NCBI RefSeq assembly: GCF_022842145.1
Contig: NZ_JALHQD010000005.1
Span: 124,001 to 188,000, forward strand
Direction of reading: 5' to 3'
Source of the DNA: Tabrizicola sp.
Lineage (GTDB): Bacteria > Pseudomonadota > Alphaproteobacteria > Rhodobacterales > Rhodobacteraceae
DNA: 64,000 bases
In this document: in pieces, positions 17,231-27,338 of the stretch
Position numbering within the stretch: position 1 is the stretch's first letter
Layout: every line of letters begins with the position of its first letter
The notes under the pieces: model-generated
Databases searched by the model: none
What the model saw: only the letters and a program-made list of their open reading frames with translations
Told to the model about the DNA's origin: nothing
Position numbers and translations under genes: made by a program

Positions 17231-17980
17231 TCAGATCAGCCCCCGCGCCCCGTCCCAGATCAGCTTCAGCGAGATCAGCGCCAGCGCCCAGACCACCAGC
17301 CGGAAGAACAGCTTTTCCGGCATCAGATGCACCAGCCGCACGCCCGCAAAGACCGCGATCACCGCGGGCAAGGCCAGCACTGCCGCAACCTTCAGGTTCC
17401 CGGTATTCAACTGCCCCAGCGCATAATAGGGGATCAGCTTCACCGCATTGATGATCGCAAAGGCAATCGTCGTGGTCCCCGCGAACACCGCCTTCGTCAT
17501 GCCCAGCGGCAGCGTATAGACCTGATAGGGCGGCGCGCCCGCATGGCTCACGAAACTCGTGAACCCCGCCACCCCGCCCCAGAACAGGCCCGGGGCGACC
17601 TCGGCCCGCTTCGGTTCCACCACCGCCGGCTTGCGCAAAAGGATGTTGGCCGCAAAGGCCAGCCCGATCACCCCGACCAGCAGAGTCACCGCCGCCTCCG
17701 GCACCACGCTCGCCGTGGCCCAACCGACCCCGATCCCGACGATCGCCCCCGGCACCACGATGGTCAGCACCCGCCCGTCCCAGGCATGGCGGTAGGCGTA
17801 AAGCCCGAAGATGTCCGACACCACGTAGACCGGCAGCAGAAGCCCCGCCGCCATCACCGGGTTGATCACCAGCGCCAGAACCGGCACCCCCAGCATGCCC
17901 ACCACCGGAACGCCGCCCTTCGACATCCCGACCAGCGCCGCCGCCACCAAGGCCGCAATCCAGAATCCGATCTCTTCCAT
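17231..17980 (-). CDS. TauE/SafE-family (TSUP) permease
   Basis: A 249-residue membrane protein with about eight helices, of the TSUP family that exports sulfite, sulfoacetate or other organic anions. Typical features are the N-terminal GMSKGGVPVVGMLGVP, the inverted second half starting near LFWGGVAGFTSFVSHAGAPP and the final GARGL tail. The ATG at 17980 is preceded by GGAGGG at a good distance; an upstream start at 18046 is less likely. The substrate is unknown. It is divergent from mdh. Confidence 0.9.
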   Translation of the reverse strand: MEEIGFWIAALVAAALVGMSKGGVPVVGMLGVPVLALVINPVMAAGLLLPVYVVSDIFGLYAYRHAWDGRVLTIVVPGAIVGIGVGWATASVVPEAAVTLLVGVIGLAFAANILLRKPAVVEPKRAEVAPGLFWGGVAGFTSFVSHAGAPPYQVYTLPLGMTKAVFAGTTTIAFAIINAVKLIPYYALGQLNTGNLKVAAVLALPAVIAVFAGVRLVHLMPEKLFFRLVVWALALISLKLIWDGARGLI

Positions 17981-18018
17981 CGCGCCCTCCGCACCAGTTA
18001 CCGCTAACCCCTTCTCCC

Positions 18019-18059
18019 CCGGCCCGAAAGCCGGAATTTTTCGCATACAATGGTATACC
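18019..18059 (+). promoter_or_regulatory. Hairpin with T-run and GGTATACC palindrome upstream of mdh
   Basis: On the plus strand CCGGC-CCGAAA-GCCGG (18019-18034) is followed by AATTTTT, the shape of an intrinsic terminator. An 8-bp palindrome GGTATACC at 18052-18059 follows. Both lie in the gap between the divergent TSUP gene and mdh, about 90-130 bases before mdh. They could be an attenuator and an operator, or a terminator for upstream transcription; no function is shown. Confidence 0.4.
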
Positions 18060-18093
18060 GTGGCCGCCCCAAGACTGGACAGACGCCCGATAA

Positions 18094-19110
<1,017 letters not shown>

Positions 19111-19142
19111 CACGCGCCCTCTGGTGCGACATACCTGACCTT

Positions 19143-19168
19143 GAATGCGCAGCCCCGGCTGCGCATTC
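19143..19168 (+). terminator. Terminator after mdh
   Basis: Perfect hairpin with arms GAATGCGCAGCC (19143-19154) and GGCTGCGCATTC (19157-19168), followed by TTCATTT. It lies 33 bases after the mdh stop and before the next gene on the same strand, so it is probably an intrinsic terminator. Confidence 0.7.
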
Positions 19169-19209
19169 TTCATTTCAGCCGCAGTAAATGCCCCAGTGAA
19201 AGGTTGCCC

Positions 19210-20418
19210 GTGAAAGCCGCCCTCGTCGCCCTTCTGGCCCTCGCATCCCCCGCCGCCGCCCAGACCCTGTCCGACGAGATCGGCGCGAACGGCATCGCCC
19301 CCACGCTTTCCCGGCTGAAAGCCCAGCCCGAACCCGCGCTCGAGGATATCTTTGCCATCGGGGGGCTTCACTTCCTCGGCGCCGTCGAACGCGCGCTGCA
19401 GCTGCAATGGCGTACTGGGGCGGATCAGGTCACCGGCAACGCGGGCGACACGCTGGGTCTGCCGTTCCTGCGCCTGCCCGTGCCGCCCAACCCCGCACCC
19501 GAACCCTTCAACGGCGCGCTTGTCACCCAGTTTTTCACCGACATCGACGGCGACATGGCCGCCGCCCGCGCCGCCCTTGCCACCCTGCCTGAAGGTGAGG
19601 ACTTCGGTCTCCAGCTTACCTTTGCCGACCTCTGGTTCGACGTGAACCTGAACGGCGCCCGCGAGCCAGACGAGGACGCGCTTGCCATCCTCGGCCCTCA
19701 GCTTCTGGGCTGGCAGTGGCAGGACCGCGACCCTGCCACCCCGCCGCTGACCATTCGCTTCGACGCTGCTGATGCCGCCTGGCTGACCGCCTACACCCAT
19801 GTCATGTCCGGCATGGCGAACATCGTCCTCGCCTATGACCCCGCCGCCAGCATCGACCGCGTCATCGCGTCCCGCATCGCGCTGAAGGTGGCGCCGCCCT
19901 CGACCGACGCCTTCAACTTCGACGCCTCCTTCGGCCAGTTCCTTGACGCCTTCGCCATGCTGGAAGGTGCCGTGAACCAGCAACCGGACGCCGCCCGCGC
20001 CAAGGCCGCGAAAGAGCATTTCCTGGCGATGATCGCCGAAAACCGCCGCTTCTGGGCCCTCATCGCCGCCGAGACGGACAACGACCGCGAATGGGTCCCG
20101 AACGACACCCAGACCTCGGCGCTTGGCCTCGTCCTGCCCCCCGGCACCGGCAACACCTGGCTTGGCGTCCTGGCCGATGGCGAGGCGCTCCTCCAGGGCC
20201 GCCTCCTCATCCCCTATTGGCGCGGCCCCGAAGGCCAGGGCATCAACCTCGGCCGCATGTTCGACGACCCCGCTCCGATCTCGATCACCGGCTGGCTCCA
20301 GGGCTGGGCCGCCGTCCCCTACCTGGACCAGGGCCCGACCGTGACCCCCACCAGCCTGCGCCAGTTCGAAGGCCTGATGGGCGGCAATGCCGGATTGATG
20401 ATGGTCTTCCTGAACTGA
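19210..20418 (+). CDS. Secreted protein with EF-hand-like loop (paralog A)
   Basis: A 402-residue protein of unknown function with a signal peptide (MKAALVALLALASPAAAQ), so likely periplasmic. GTG at 19210 is chosen because AAAGG lies 6 bases upstream. A loop DVNLNGAREPDED at residue 144 onward looks like a calcium-binding EF-hand/dockerin loop. Other marked blocks are ALEDIFAIGGLHFLGAVERA, ENRRFW near the middle, ETDNDREWVPND, and PGTGNTWLGVLADGE. The gene at 21655 is a clear paralog with these blocks in the same order. A duplication is likely. No known enzyme motif is seen. Confidence 0.85.
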   Translation: MKAALVALLALASPAAAQTLSDEIGANGIAPTLSRLKAQPEPALEDIFAIGGLHFLGAVERALQLQWRTGADQVTGNAGDTLGLPFLRLPVPPNPAPEPFNGALVTQFFTDIDGDMAAARAALATLPEGEDFGLQLTFADLWFDVNLNGAREPDEDALAILGPQLLGWQWQDRDPATPPLTIRFDAADAAWLTAYTHVMSGMANIVLAYDPAASIDRVIASRIALKVAPPSTDAFNFDASFGQFLDAFAMLEGAVNQQPDAARAKAAKEHFLAMIAENRRFWALIAAETDNDREWVPNDTQTSALGLVLPPGTGNTWLGVLADGEALLQGRLLIPYWRGPEGQGINLGRMFDDPAPISITGWLQGWAAVPYLDQGPTVTPTSLRQFEGLMGGNAGLMMVFLN

Positions 20419-20448
20419 CCCGGAAATCGCGGCGGGCCAGACCCGCAA

Positions 20449-20550
20449 CTCTTTCACATTTGCCCAAATATCCCCGCCGGAGGCACGCCCGAGCCTGTCG
20501 CGCCCTTCGCGCGACAGGCGAGACAAGGTCTTGCGCCGCAAGGCGCTCCT
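20449..20550 (+). repeat. AAATATCCC-type structured repeat, copy 2
   Basis: CTTTCACATTTGCCCAAATATCC leads into CGCCGGAGGCACGCCCGAG and a stem with arms CCTGTCGCGC (20494-20503) and GCGCGACAGG (20509-20518) around the loop CCTTC. GCGAGACAAGG and AAGGCGCTC follow. The same architecture follows paralog B with a different stem. The rest of the 341-base gap up to 20760 shows no convincing gene. Confidence 0.8.
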
Positions 20551-20759
20551 TTGAAAAACCGCCCGAACCCCCGCGAACTGCGGTCCAATCCAGGTCGCGG
20601 CACGCAATTAAAGCGTTAACATCTCCCTAACACCGACGCCCAACCCCTTGATTTTACTCACCCGGCAATGCGCCCCACACGTGGCGCCCACGCCCCCCCT
20701 TGCCCCCCGCCCACAAATCCGGCATCCCCAAGTCCCACACATCCCCCGGAGGGACCTCC

Positions 20760-20942
20760 ATGGACTACTCGAAATCCGGCAACCCCAAGGGCACCCGCCA
20801 CACCCTGCGCGGCCCAGACCACAGCCAGAAGGGCGGACCGAAGTCGGTCACCCCCCCGCGCGAGACGAAGGAACAGCTTCTCGCCCGCATGAAAGCCGCC
20901 GCCGCCGAGAAGAAAGCCGCCAAGTCGGACGACAAGGCCTGA
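20760..20942 (+). CDS. Small basic hypothetical protein
   Basis: A 60-residue, lysine- and glycine-rich soluble protein: MDYSKSGNPKGTRHTLRG, then a central proline stretch, and a helical tail LLARMKAAAAEKKAAK. CCGGAGGGA precedes the ATG at good distance. It resembles short conserved proteins seen in Rhodobacteraceae, but no function is known. It ends in TGA that overlaps a CTG which may start the methyltransferase. Confidence 0.65.
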   Translation: MDYSKSGNPKGTRHTLRGPDHSQKGGPKSVTPPRETKEQLLARMKAAAAEKKAAKSDDKA

Positions 20943-21589
20943 CCAGGCTTTCTTCCCCCTACCTCGCCCCCGGCTTCTATGACGAGGCGATCGCGAAAGG
21001 CCGCCACCGCGACATTGTCGGCGGCCGCTGGGACGAGACCGCCCGCGTCCAGATGGCCGCCCTGACGGCCGCAGGCATGACCCCCGAGGATCACCTCCTC
21101 GACATCGGCTGCGGCTCGCTCCGCCTCGGCCACAAGGCCGTCCCCTTCCTTCGCCCCGGCCATTACTGGGGCACCGACGCCTCCCTCGCCCTGATGCGGC
21201 ACGGCAGGCTCACCGAACTCCCCGACCCCGAGGTCCTCCACGAAGACCACCTGATCGAGGACGCGGACTTCGCCTTCCCCGGCGTCCCCGACAGCATCAC
21301 CCTCGCCATCGCCTTCGGCGTCTTCACCCACCTCCCCCACGCCGACCTGCAAACCGCCCTCACAAACCTCCGCCGCTTTCCCAACCTCCGCAGCGTCCTC
21401 TTCACCGTCTTCCTTTCCGACGCCCCCACCTCAACCCGCCAGCCCGACGGCGTCGTCACCCACCCCGACCGCCCGCCCTACCACGTCCCCGAAGCCCGGG
21501 TCGCCCGGGCCATCGGCAACGCAGGCTTCACCCCGACCAGACACCCGACCCTCCTCCCCCGTGGCCAGGTCCTCTGGACCGCCACATAA
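20939..21589 (+). CDS. Class I SAM-dependent methyltransferase
   Basis: A roughly 216-residue methyltransferase: glycine-rich LLDIGCGSLRLGHKAVPFL (SAM motif I), GHYWGTDASLALM, and AIAFGVFTHLP. The frame is open far upstream but no good ATG, GTG or TTG stands near the conserved start. The only candidate in the right place is CTG at 20939, overlapping the TGA of the small gene before it (CTGA). The TTG at 20648 would add about 97 residues of low-complexity basic sequence. The start is therefore uncertain. The substrate is unknown. Confidence 0.72.
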   Translation: MTRLSSPYLAPGFYDEAIAKGRHRDIVGGRWDETARVQMAALTAAGMTPEDHLLDIGCGSLRLGHKAVPFLRPGHYWGTDASLALMRHGRLTELPDPEVLHEDHLIEDADFAFPGVPDSITLAIAFGVFTHLPHADLQTALTNLRRFPNLRSVLFTVFLSDAPTSTRQPDGVVTHPDRPPYHVPEARVARAIGNAGFTPTRHPTLLPRGQVLWTAT

Positions 21590-21654
21590 GGGCTTCCCCA
21601 CCTTGCGCGACCCAGTTCCCGCCGCCACACTCGCCTGAACCAACCGGAGGCCCC

Positions 21655-22836
21655 ATGCGCACTCTCGCCATAGCCCTGCTCCTCGCGACACCCCTTTCCG
21701 CCGAAACCATCTCCGAGGAAATCGCCCGCACCGGCCTCGCCCCGACCGAAGCGCGCCTCGCCGCCCTCCCTACCCCCACCAACGAGGACCTCTTCGCCCT
21801 CGCAGGCCTCCACTTCCTCGGCGGCGTCGAACAGGCCCTGCAACTGCGCTGGCAGACCGGAGTGAAAGCCGACTGGTCCGAGCTTCCGATCCTCCGTCTC
21901 CCGATCCCGGAAAACCCCGATGCCATCCCCTTCCAGGCCGCCGATTTCACCGCCCTGATCCGCAACCTCGACGCCGACATGGACGCCTCCCGCGCGGCCC
22001 TGACCCAGCTTGGCGACAAGCCCTTCGCCCTGCCGATCCGGATCGCCGACCTCTGGTTCGACATCAATGCCAACGGCACCCGCGAAGCCGGGGAAAGCTT
22101 GGCCGAGGTCACCGGCATGGCCCTCGGCGGCGGGCGCGGCAACGGCGTCGCGGTCGAGGATCCCACCATCACCTTCGACACCGCCGACGCCGCCTGGCTG
22201 GCCGCCTACACCCACTTCCTCTCGGGCTTCGCCTCCACCGCGCTTGCCTACGACCCCGAACCCGCCATCCAGCGTGTCATCGACTCGTCGAAGGCCATCT
22301 ATGCGCTCTGGGGCGACACGCCGCCCAAGAACGCGATGGACATGATGTTCGGCCGCCAGGTCGACCGCGCCGCGATGGCCCTGCACGCGCTCTCGACCAC
22401 TCCCGACAAGGCGCTGGCGCAAGACGCCCACGGCCATTTCCTCGGCATGATCGAAGAGAACCGCCGCTTTTGGTCACTCGTGGCGCTGGAAACCGACAAC
22501 ACCGGCGAATGGGTCCCGAACGACGCCCAGGTTTCCGGCCTTGGTCTCACCATGCTCCCCGGCACCGGCGAACGCTGGCAGGCTGTCCTGGCCGACGCCG
22601 AGAAGCTCCTGAAGGGCGAAGTCCTGATCCCGCACTGGCGCTTCGGGGCCGAGGCGGGGATCAACCTGAATAAGGCCTTCGAAAATCCGCCCGCCATCGA
22701 CCTCGTCACCTTCATCCAGGGCGAAGGCCTCCTACCCTACGCCGAGAAGGGCCCGCAGATGTCGATGCAGTCCTGGCGCGACTTCGAGGATTTCGTCCAG
22801 GGCGACGCGATGCTGTTCGCCGTCTTCCTGAACTAA
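21655..22836 (+). CDS. Secreted protein with EF-hand-like loop (paralog B)
   Basis: A 393-residue paralog of the protein at 19210-20418, with a signal peptide (MRTLAIALLLATPLSAE). It shares the same order of blocks: LFALAGLHFLGGVEQA, DLWFDINANGTREAGE (EF-hand-like loop from residue 136), TADAAWLAAYTH, ENRRFWSLVALETDNTGEWV and PGTGERWQAVLAD, ending in VFLN like paralog A. An ATG with CCGGAGG upstream gives the start. Function unknown; both copies look intact, so both may be in use. Confidence 0.87.
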   Translation: MRTLAIALLLATPLSAETISEEIARTGLAPTEARLAALPTPTNEDLFALAGLHFLGGVEQALQLRWQTGVKADWSELPILRLPIPENPDAIPFQAADFTALIRNLDADMDASRAALTQLGDKPFALPIRIADLWFDINANGTREAGESLAEVTGMALGGGRGNGVAVEDPTITFDTADAAWLAAYTHFLSGFASTALAYDPEPAIQRVIDSSKAIYALWGDTPPKNAMDMMFGRQVDRAAMALHALSTTPDKALAQDAHGHFLGMIEENRRFWSLVALETDNTGEWVPNDAQVSGLGLTMLPGTGERWQAVLADAEKLLKGEVLIPHWRFGAEAGINLNKAFENPPAIDLVTFIQGEGLLPYAEKGPQMSMQSWRDFEDFVQGDAMLFAVFLN

Positions 22837-22841
22837 GCCAT

Positions 22842-22950
22842 TCATCTGTCCCCAAATATCCCCTGCGGAGCACGCCGAGCCTCTCGTGCGTCCTTCACGC
22901 ACGAGGGGCGAGACAAAAGGCCTTCGCGCCTGCCAAGGCGCTCAATCTGA
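22842..22950 (+). repeat. AAATATCCC-type structured repeat, copy 3
   Basis: CATCTGTCCCCAAATATCCCC is followed by GCGGAGCACGCCGAG and a stem with arms CCTCTCGTGCGT (22880-22891) and ACGCACGAGGGG (22897-22908) around the loop CCTTC, then GCGAGACAA and AAGGCGCTC. The flanks match the copy at 20449 while the stem differs in a compensating way. Confidence 0.8.
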
Positions 22951-22968
22951 TAACCGCCCCGACCGGGC

Positions 22969-24294
22969 TCAGCGCAAACCGTCCAGAACCGTCTCCAGCG
23001 TCGCCACCAGCTTGTCGGCGATCTCGTCCAGCTCGGCATCCGTCGCGTTGAACGGCGGCGCCAGGATCACCGTATCCCCCGCCGACCCGTCGACGTGCCC
23101 GCCCGAGGGATAGCAGATCAGCCCCCGCCGCAAACCTTCCGCCCGGATGCGCCCGTTCACCCCCAGGCTCGCATCGAACGGCACCTTCGTCTCCGGGTCC
23201 GCCACCAGCTCGACCCCGATGAAATACCCGCGCCCGCGAACCTCTCCGACCCCCGGAAGATGCTCCATCCGCGCCCGCAGGTCCGACCGCCAGCGCGGTC
23301 CCTTGTCCCGGATGCGGGCCAGCAACCCCTCTTCCGCGACGATCTTCTGCACCGCCACCCCGGCCGCCAGGCAAGCCGTGTGCCCGGTATAGGTATGCCC
23401 CGTCAGCGGCCCGCCATGCCCCACCGCCATGACGTCCGCGATCTCTTGTGTGTAGATCGCAGCCCCCAGCGGCAGGTAGCCGCCCGACAGCGACTTCGCC
23501 ACGGTGATGATGTCCGCCGTGATCCCGTCCTCCTCGGACGCGCGCCAGACCCCGGTGCGTCCCGATCCGCACATCACCTCGTCGCAGATCACCAGCACCC
23601 CATGCCGCCGACAGACCTCGGCCACCGCGCGCCCATACCCCTCCGGCGCAGGCAAAGCCCCGCCCGCCGCGCCCACCACCGGCTCGAAGATGAACCCGGC
23701 CACCGTCTCGGGCCCCAACCGGACAATCTCCGCCTCCAGCTCGGCCGCCAGATGCGCGACCAGCCCTTCCGCCGTCACCCCCTCGGGAAGACGATAGGTA
23801 TTTGCCGCACTCACCCGGCCCACGTCCGGCAAGGCCCCCGCAAATGCCCGCTGCCGGTCCTCGAACCCCGACAACGCCGTCGCCATCAGCGTGTTGCCAT
23901 GCCACGACCGCTGCCGCGCGATGAACTTCACCCGCGCCGGATCACCCCGGTCAAAGTGATACTGCAGCGCGATCTTCACCGCGCTTTCCACCGCCTCGGA
24001 CCCGCTGCTGGTATAGACCATGTCCGCCAGCCCCGTGGCCCGGCACAGGATCTCGCTCATCTCCTCCAGCGGGTCGGACGAGAAGAGATACCGGTAGCCA
24101 TAGGCCACCCGTTCCATCTGCTTGGCCACCGCCTCGTTGACCCGGGGATCGCCGTGCCCGACGGAGAACACCGCCGGCCCGCCCGACCCGTCGATGTATT
24201 GCCGCCCCTCCACGTCCCACAGGTAGACGCCCCGCCCGTGGCTGATCTTCGGCAGGCGGTCTTGCGTGATGTCATTGGCGCTTGGGCGTGGCAT
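22969..24294 (-). CDS. Class III aminotransferase
   Basis: A 441-residue PLP-dependent aminotransferase of the ornithine/GABA aminotransferase fold. Visible are [37 protein letters not shown], the PLP-binding acidic motif [16 protein letters not shown] and the Schiff-base lysine in [15 protein letters not shown]. The amino donor is not clear; beta-alanine, taurine or adenosylmethionine-8-amino-7-oxononanoate are conceivable. It is divergent from sucC, with the 24398-24449 palindrome array between them, so the array might act on it too. Confidence 0.9.
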   Translation of the reverse strand: MPRPSANDITQDRLPKISHGRGVYLWDVEGRQYIDGSGGPAVFSVGHGDPRVNEAVAKQMERVAYGYRYLFSSDPLEEMSEILCRATGLADMVYTSSGSEAVESAVKIALQYHFDRGDPARVKFIARQRSWHGNTLMATALSGFEDRQRAFAGALPDVGRVSAANTYRLPEGVTAEGLVAHLAAELEAEIVRLGPETVAGFIFEPVVGAAGGALPAPEGYGRAVAEVCRRHGVLVICDEVMCGSGRTGVWRASEEDGITADIITVAKSLSGGYLPLGAAIYTQEIADVMAVGHGGPLTGHTYTGHTACLAAGVAVQKIVAEEGLLARIRDKGPRWRSDLRARMEHLPGVGEVRGRGYFIGVELVADPETKVPFDASLGVNGRIRAEGLRRGLICYPSGGHVDGSAGDTVILAPPFNATDAELDEIADKLVATLETVLDGLR

Positions 24295-24397
24295 GCTGGG
24301 CTCCTTGTCAGACCACAGGCTTCGCAAGCGCTCCGATCCTTGTCAATGTCGCCACCACTACGGTGATTCGCACGTGCTACTTGCGTTACCGCCACCA

Positions 24398-24449
24398 TGT
24401 GATCACGCTTTTCCAAACTGTGATCACACTTTTCACGCCTGTGATCACA
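24398..24449. promoter_or_regulatory. Three TGTGATCACA palindromes upstream of sucC
   Basis: TGTGATCACG (24398-24407), TGTGATCACA (24419-24428) and TGTGATCACA (24440-24449) stand at exact 21-bp steps, with 11-bp spacers that each contain a short T-rich run. They are 118-169 bases upstream of the sucC ATG. Motif and period match the pair upstream of sdhC. Confidence 0.82.
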
Positions 24450-24566
24450 TCTTCCATTTTCCCGGCATTTCCTCCGCATTACAGGCATTTGCTGTTTGGA
24501 ACACGCGCGAACCCGTGCCAGAACCCCCCAGACCACTTCCCGGCCGTCAAATCCAAGAGGCGCCCC

Positions 24567-25760
24567 ATGAACATTCACGAATACCAGGCGAAGGCGCTTC
24601 TGCGCAGCTACGGCATCCCGGTTTCGGACGGCCGTGTCGTCCTGAAGGCCGAAGACGCCAAGACCGCCGCCGGAGAGCTTGACGGACCGCTCTGGGTGGT
24701 CAAATCCCAGATCCACGCCGGGGGCCGCGGCAAGGGTCACTTCAAGGAACCCGAAGCTGGCGAAAAGGGCGGCGTCCGCCTTGCCCGCAGCGTCGGTGAA
24801 GCCGCCGAATTCGCCCGCCAGATGCTGGGCCGCACCCTTGTCACCATCCAGACGGGTGCTGCAGGCAAGCAGGTCAACCGCATCTACATCGAAGACGGCT
24901 CCGACATCGACCGCGAGTTCTACCTCGCCCTCCTGATCGACCGGCAGACCAGCCGCATCTCGATCGTCGCTTCGACCGAAGGCGGCATGTCGATCGAGGA
25001 TGTCGCCCACGACACGCCGGAGAAGATCCACACCTTCACCATCGACCCAGCCACCGGCCTGCAGGACTTCCACGGCCGCCGCGTCGCATTCGCTCTGGGA
25101 CTGACCGGCGCGCACGTGAAATCCTGCGTTGGGATCGTCAAGAAGCTGTACCAGATGTTCGTCGAAAAAGACATGGACATGCTGGAGATCAACCCCTTCT
25201 GCGTCCTGAAAGACGGCACCCTGCGGCTTCTGGATGCCAAGATGGCTTTCGACGGCAACGCGATGTACCGCCACGCCGACATTGCCGCCCTGCGGGACGA
25301 GACCGAGGAAGACCCGAAGGAACTCGCCGCCTCCAAATTCGACCTGAACTACATCGCGCTGGATGGCGAGATCGGCTGCATGGTCAACGGCGCGGGCCTT
25401 GCGATGGCCACGATGGATATCATCAAGCTCTACGGGGCAGAGCCCGCCAACTTCCTCGACGTCGGCGGTGGCGCCACGAAGGAGAAGGTCACCGAGGCCT
25501 TCAAGATCATCACCTCCGACCCGCAGGTGAAGGGCATCCTTGTCAACATCTTCGGCGGCATCATGCGCTGCGACATCATCGCCGAAGGCGTGATCGCGGC
25601 GGTGAAGGAAGTCGGCCTCAAGGTTCCGCTGGTCGTCCGTCTGGAGGGCACCAACGTGGAACTCGGCAAGGACATCATCCGAAAGTCCGGTCTGAACGTG
25701 ATCGCAGCCGATGACCTGAAGGATGGCGCCGAGAAGATCGTGAAGGCCGTGAAGGGATGA
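24567..25760 (+). CDS. sucC: Succinyl-CoA synthetase beta subunit
   Basis: The ATP-grasp subunit of succinyl-CoA synthetase (ADP-forming), which couples succinyl-CoA hydrolysis to ATP synthesis in the TCA cycle. The 397-residue protein starts with [19 protein letters not shown]. It shows the ATP-grasp lysine region [25 protein letters not shown], the metal-site [13 protein letters not shown] and [14 protein letters not shown] near the C-terminus. AAGAGG lies 6 bases upstream of the ATG. It is the first gene of the suc operon and is followed by a 4-base overlap with a lipoprotein gene. Confidence 0.97.
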   Translation: MNIHEYQAKALLRSYGIPVSDGRVVLKAEDAKTAAGELDGPLWVVKSQIHAGGRGKGHFKEPEAGEKGGVRLARSVGEAAEFARQMLGRTLVTIQTGAAGKQVNRIYIEDGSDIDREFYLALLIDRQTSRISIVASTEGGMSIEDVAHDTPEKIHTFTIDPATGLQDFHGRRVAFALGLTGAHVKSCVGIVKKLYQMFVEKDMDMLEINPFCVLKDGTLRLLDAKMAFDGNAMYRHADIAALRDETEEDPKELAASKFDLNYIALDGEIGCMVNGAGLAMATMDIIKLYGAEPANFLDVGGGATKEKVTEAFKIITSDPQVKGILVNIFGGIMRCDIIAEGVIAAVKEVGLKVPLVVRLEGTNVELGKDIIRKSGLNVIAADDLKDGAEKIVKAVKG

Positions 25761-26269
25761 TCCGGATGCCGAAGACCCTCGTCCTCGCCAGCGCTGCGGC
25801 CCTGCTGCTCACCGCCTGCCAGACGACTGCGCCAACGGCCACCACCTCGACCAGCGCGGCGGCCCCGGCGGCCAGCGCGAACACGACCCAATCCGCCGTC
25901 GCCGCATTCATCGCGGCTTGCGTCAAGACTGCAGACAACCCCGACGCGGCGGGTCCCACGCTGGAATCGCTAGGCTTCCGCAAGACCGGCGGCAGCGGGT
26001 CGGGCGGCAGCTACTCCTCGTCCTTCGCCAGCGCGGTGATTTCAGTCGACACCCGCAGCGGTCGCGCCGGGCAATGCGTGGTCACGCCAAAATCGGCGAC
26101 CTTCGCCGAGGTGGTCGCGCAGTTGAACGCACAGCTTCCCGCTTCGGGCGTGCAGGCCATGAAACTTGGCGGTGAAGAAGCCTGGATCCTTGGCAGCGGA
26201 GCCGTCGCCCTCGTCTCCCGCTCGAAGGGCGCCATGACCCGCACCCAGCCCGGCGTGTTCCGCGGCTAG
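25757..26269 (+). CDS. Small secreted lipoprotein
   Basis: A 170-residue lipoprotein whose start overlaps the sucC stop (ATGA). The signal is [21 protein letters not shown] with lipobox LTAC. A Thr/Ser/Ala-rich linker then leads to a small domain with two cysteines (AACVKTAD and GQCVVTPK). No family is recognised. It must be cotranscribed with sucC, although its role in central metabolism is not evident. Confidence 0.8.
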   Translation: MIRMPKTLVLASAAALLLTACQTTAPTATTSTSAAAPAASANTTQSAVAAFIAACVKTADNPDAAGPTLESLGFRKTGGSGSGGSYSSSFASAVISVDTRSGRAGQCVVTPKSATFAEVVAQLNAQLPASGVQAMKLGGEEAWILGSGAVALVSRSKGAMTRTQPGVFRG

Positions 26270-26292
26270 ACCCCAACCCAGGTGGAACCCAG

Positions 26293-27321
26293 ATGGACTT
26301 CCTGACCTTCGAGGATCGCGAACAGGACCTGCCGGCGCTGATGCTGCTGGCCGTCAGCCTGCAGCGCACCTGTCCGGGGTCGCGCCTCCATCTGCCCGCC
26401 CGCGACCTTGGCGCGAAAGCCTTGGACTGGATGGGCCGCCAGCCCAACGTCGTCCTCCACCGCGACCTCTGGGCCGAGGATACGTTCTGGAACATCAAGC
26501 CCTACCTGCTGGAACAGATGCTCGCCCGTGGCATCCCCCGCATCACCTGGCTTGACGCCGACCTGATGCTGACCGCCGATCCCTCCGGCTACTTCGACGC
26601 CCTGCAGGACGACACGATCCTTGTCGCGCAGGAAGGCTTCCGCAGCCGCAACTCCGGGACCGGGGGCCGGACACTTTCCATCGGCCGCACCATCGCGCGC
26701 GAGCTGGGCTACACCGTCAACTCCTGCGTCGTCAGCGTCACCGCCCGCCACCAGCCGCTTCTGGACCGCTGGAAATCCTTCCTGCGCTCCGACCTCTATC
26801 AGACCGCCGACAAGCGCTTCATCGTCGGCGATCAGGATGTGCTGGGCGGTCTCCTCGGCTCGGACGAGTTCGGCCAGGTCCCGGTCGCCGCACTGAAGAC
26901 GGGCCGCGACATCGCCCATGACATGCTGCCCGGCGATTTCGGGGCGTTCCAGCGGATCGCGACCCTCAGCCACGGCGAGCCGCGCTTTGTCCACGCCCAG
27001 GGCCGCAAGACCTGGCGCTATGCCACCGGCTCGGCGGACGCCACCGCGTTGCAAAGCCAGCTCAGCCTCCACCGGCACTGGGCCAAGACCCACCGCGCCG
27101 ACCTGCCTTCGGATCAGACCGCCTGGATCACCCAGGACGGCCCGCTTTCCCGCACCATGCTCCGGGTGTTCCCGAACAGCCCCTCCTTGCGCGGCCTGCC
27201 CATCGGGCTGATCGGCAGCGCCCTCAACCTCGCCTACATCCTGCGCAACCTCATGCGGCGGAACCCGACCTTCCGGGTCGGCCAGTCCCCTGACGGCAAC
27301 TCGCCCGCCACCCCCACCTGA
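26293..27321 (+). CDS. Glycosyltransferase-like protein
   Basis: A 342-residue protein without signal peptide. The central motif ITWLDADLMLTAD (DAD at residues 88-90) after a strand and the helix IKPYLLEQMLARG resembles the metal-binding site of GT8-like or other GT-A glycosyltransferases. Further features are VGDQDVLGGLL and a C-terminal hydrophobic stretch IGLIGSALNLAYIL that may associate with the membrane. The donor sugar is unknown. It lies between sucC and sucD, on their strand, 23 bases after the lipoprotein gene. Confidence 0.72.
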   Translation: MDFLTFEDREQDLPALMLLAVSLQRTCPGSRLHLPARDLGAKALDWMGRQPNVVLHRDLWAEDTFWNIKPYLLEQMLARGIPRITWLDADLMLTADPSGYFDALQDDTILVAQEGFRSRNSGTGGRTLSIGRTIARELGYTVNSCVVSVTARHQPLLDRWKSFLRSDLYQTADKRFIVGDQDVLGGLLGSDEFGQVPVAALKTGRDIAHDMLPGDFGAFQRIATLSHGEPRFVHAQGRKTWRYATGSADATALQSQLSLHRHWAKTHRADLPSDQTAWITQDGPLSRTMLRVFPNSPSLRGLPIGLIGSALNLAYILRNLMRRNPTFRVGQSPDGNSPATPT

Positions 27322-27338
27322 AGTCCCAAGGAATACCG

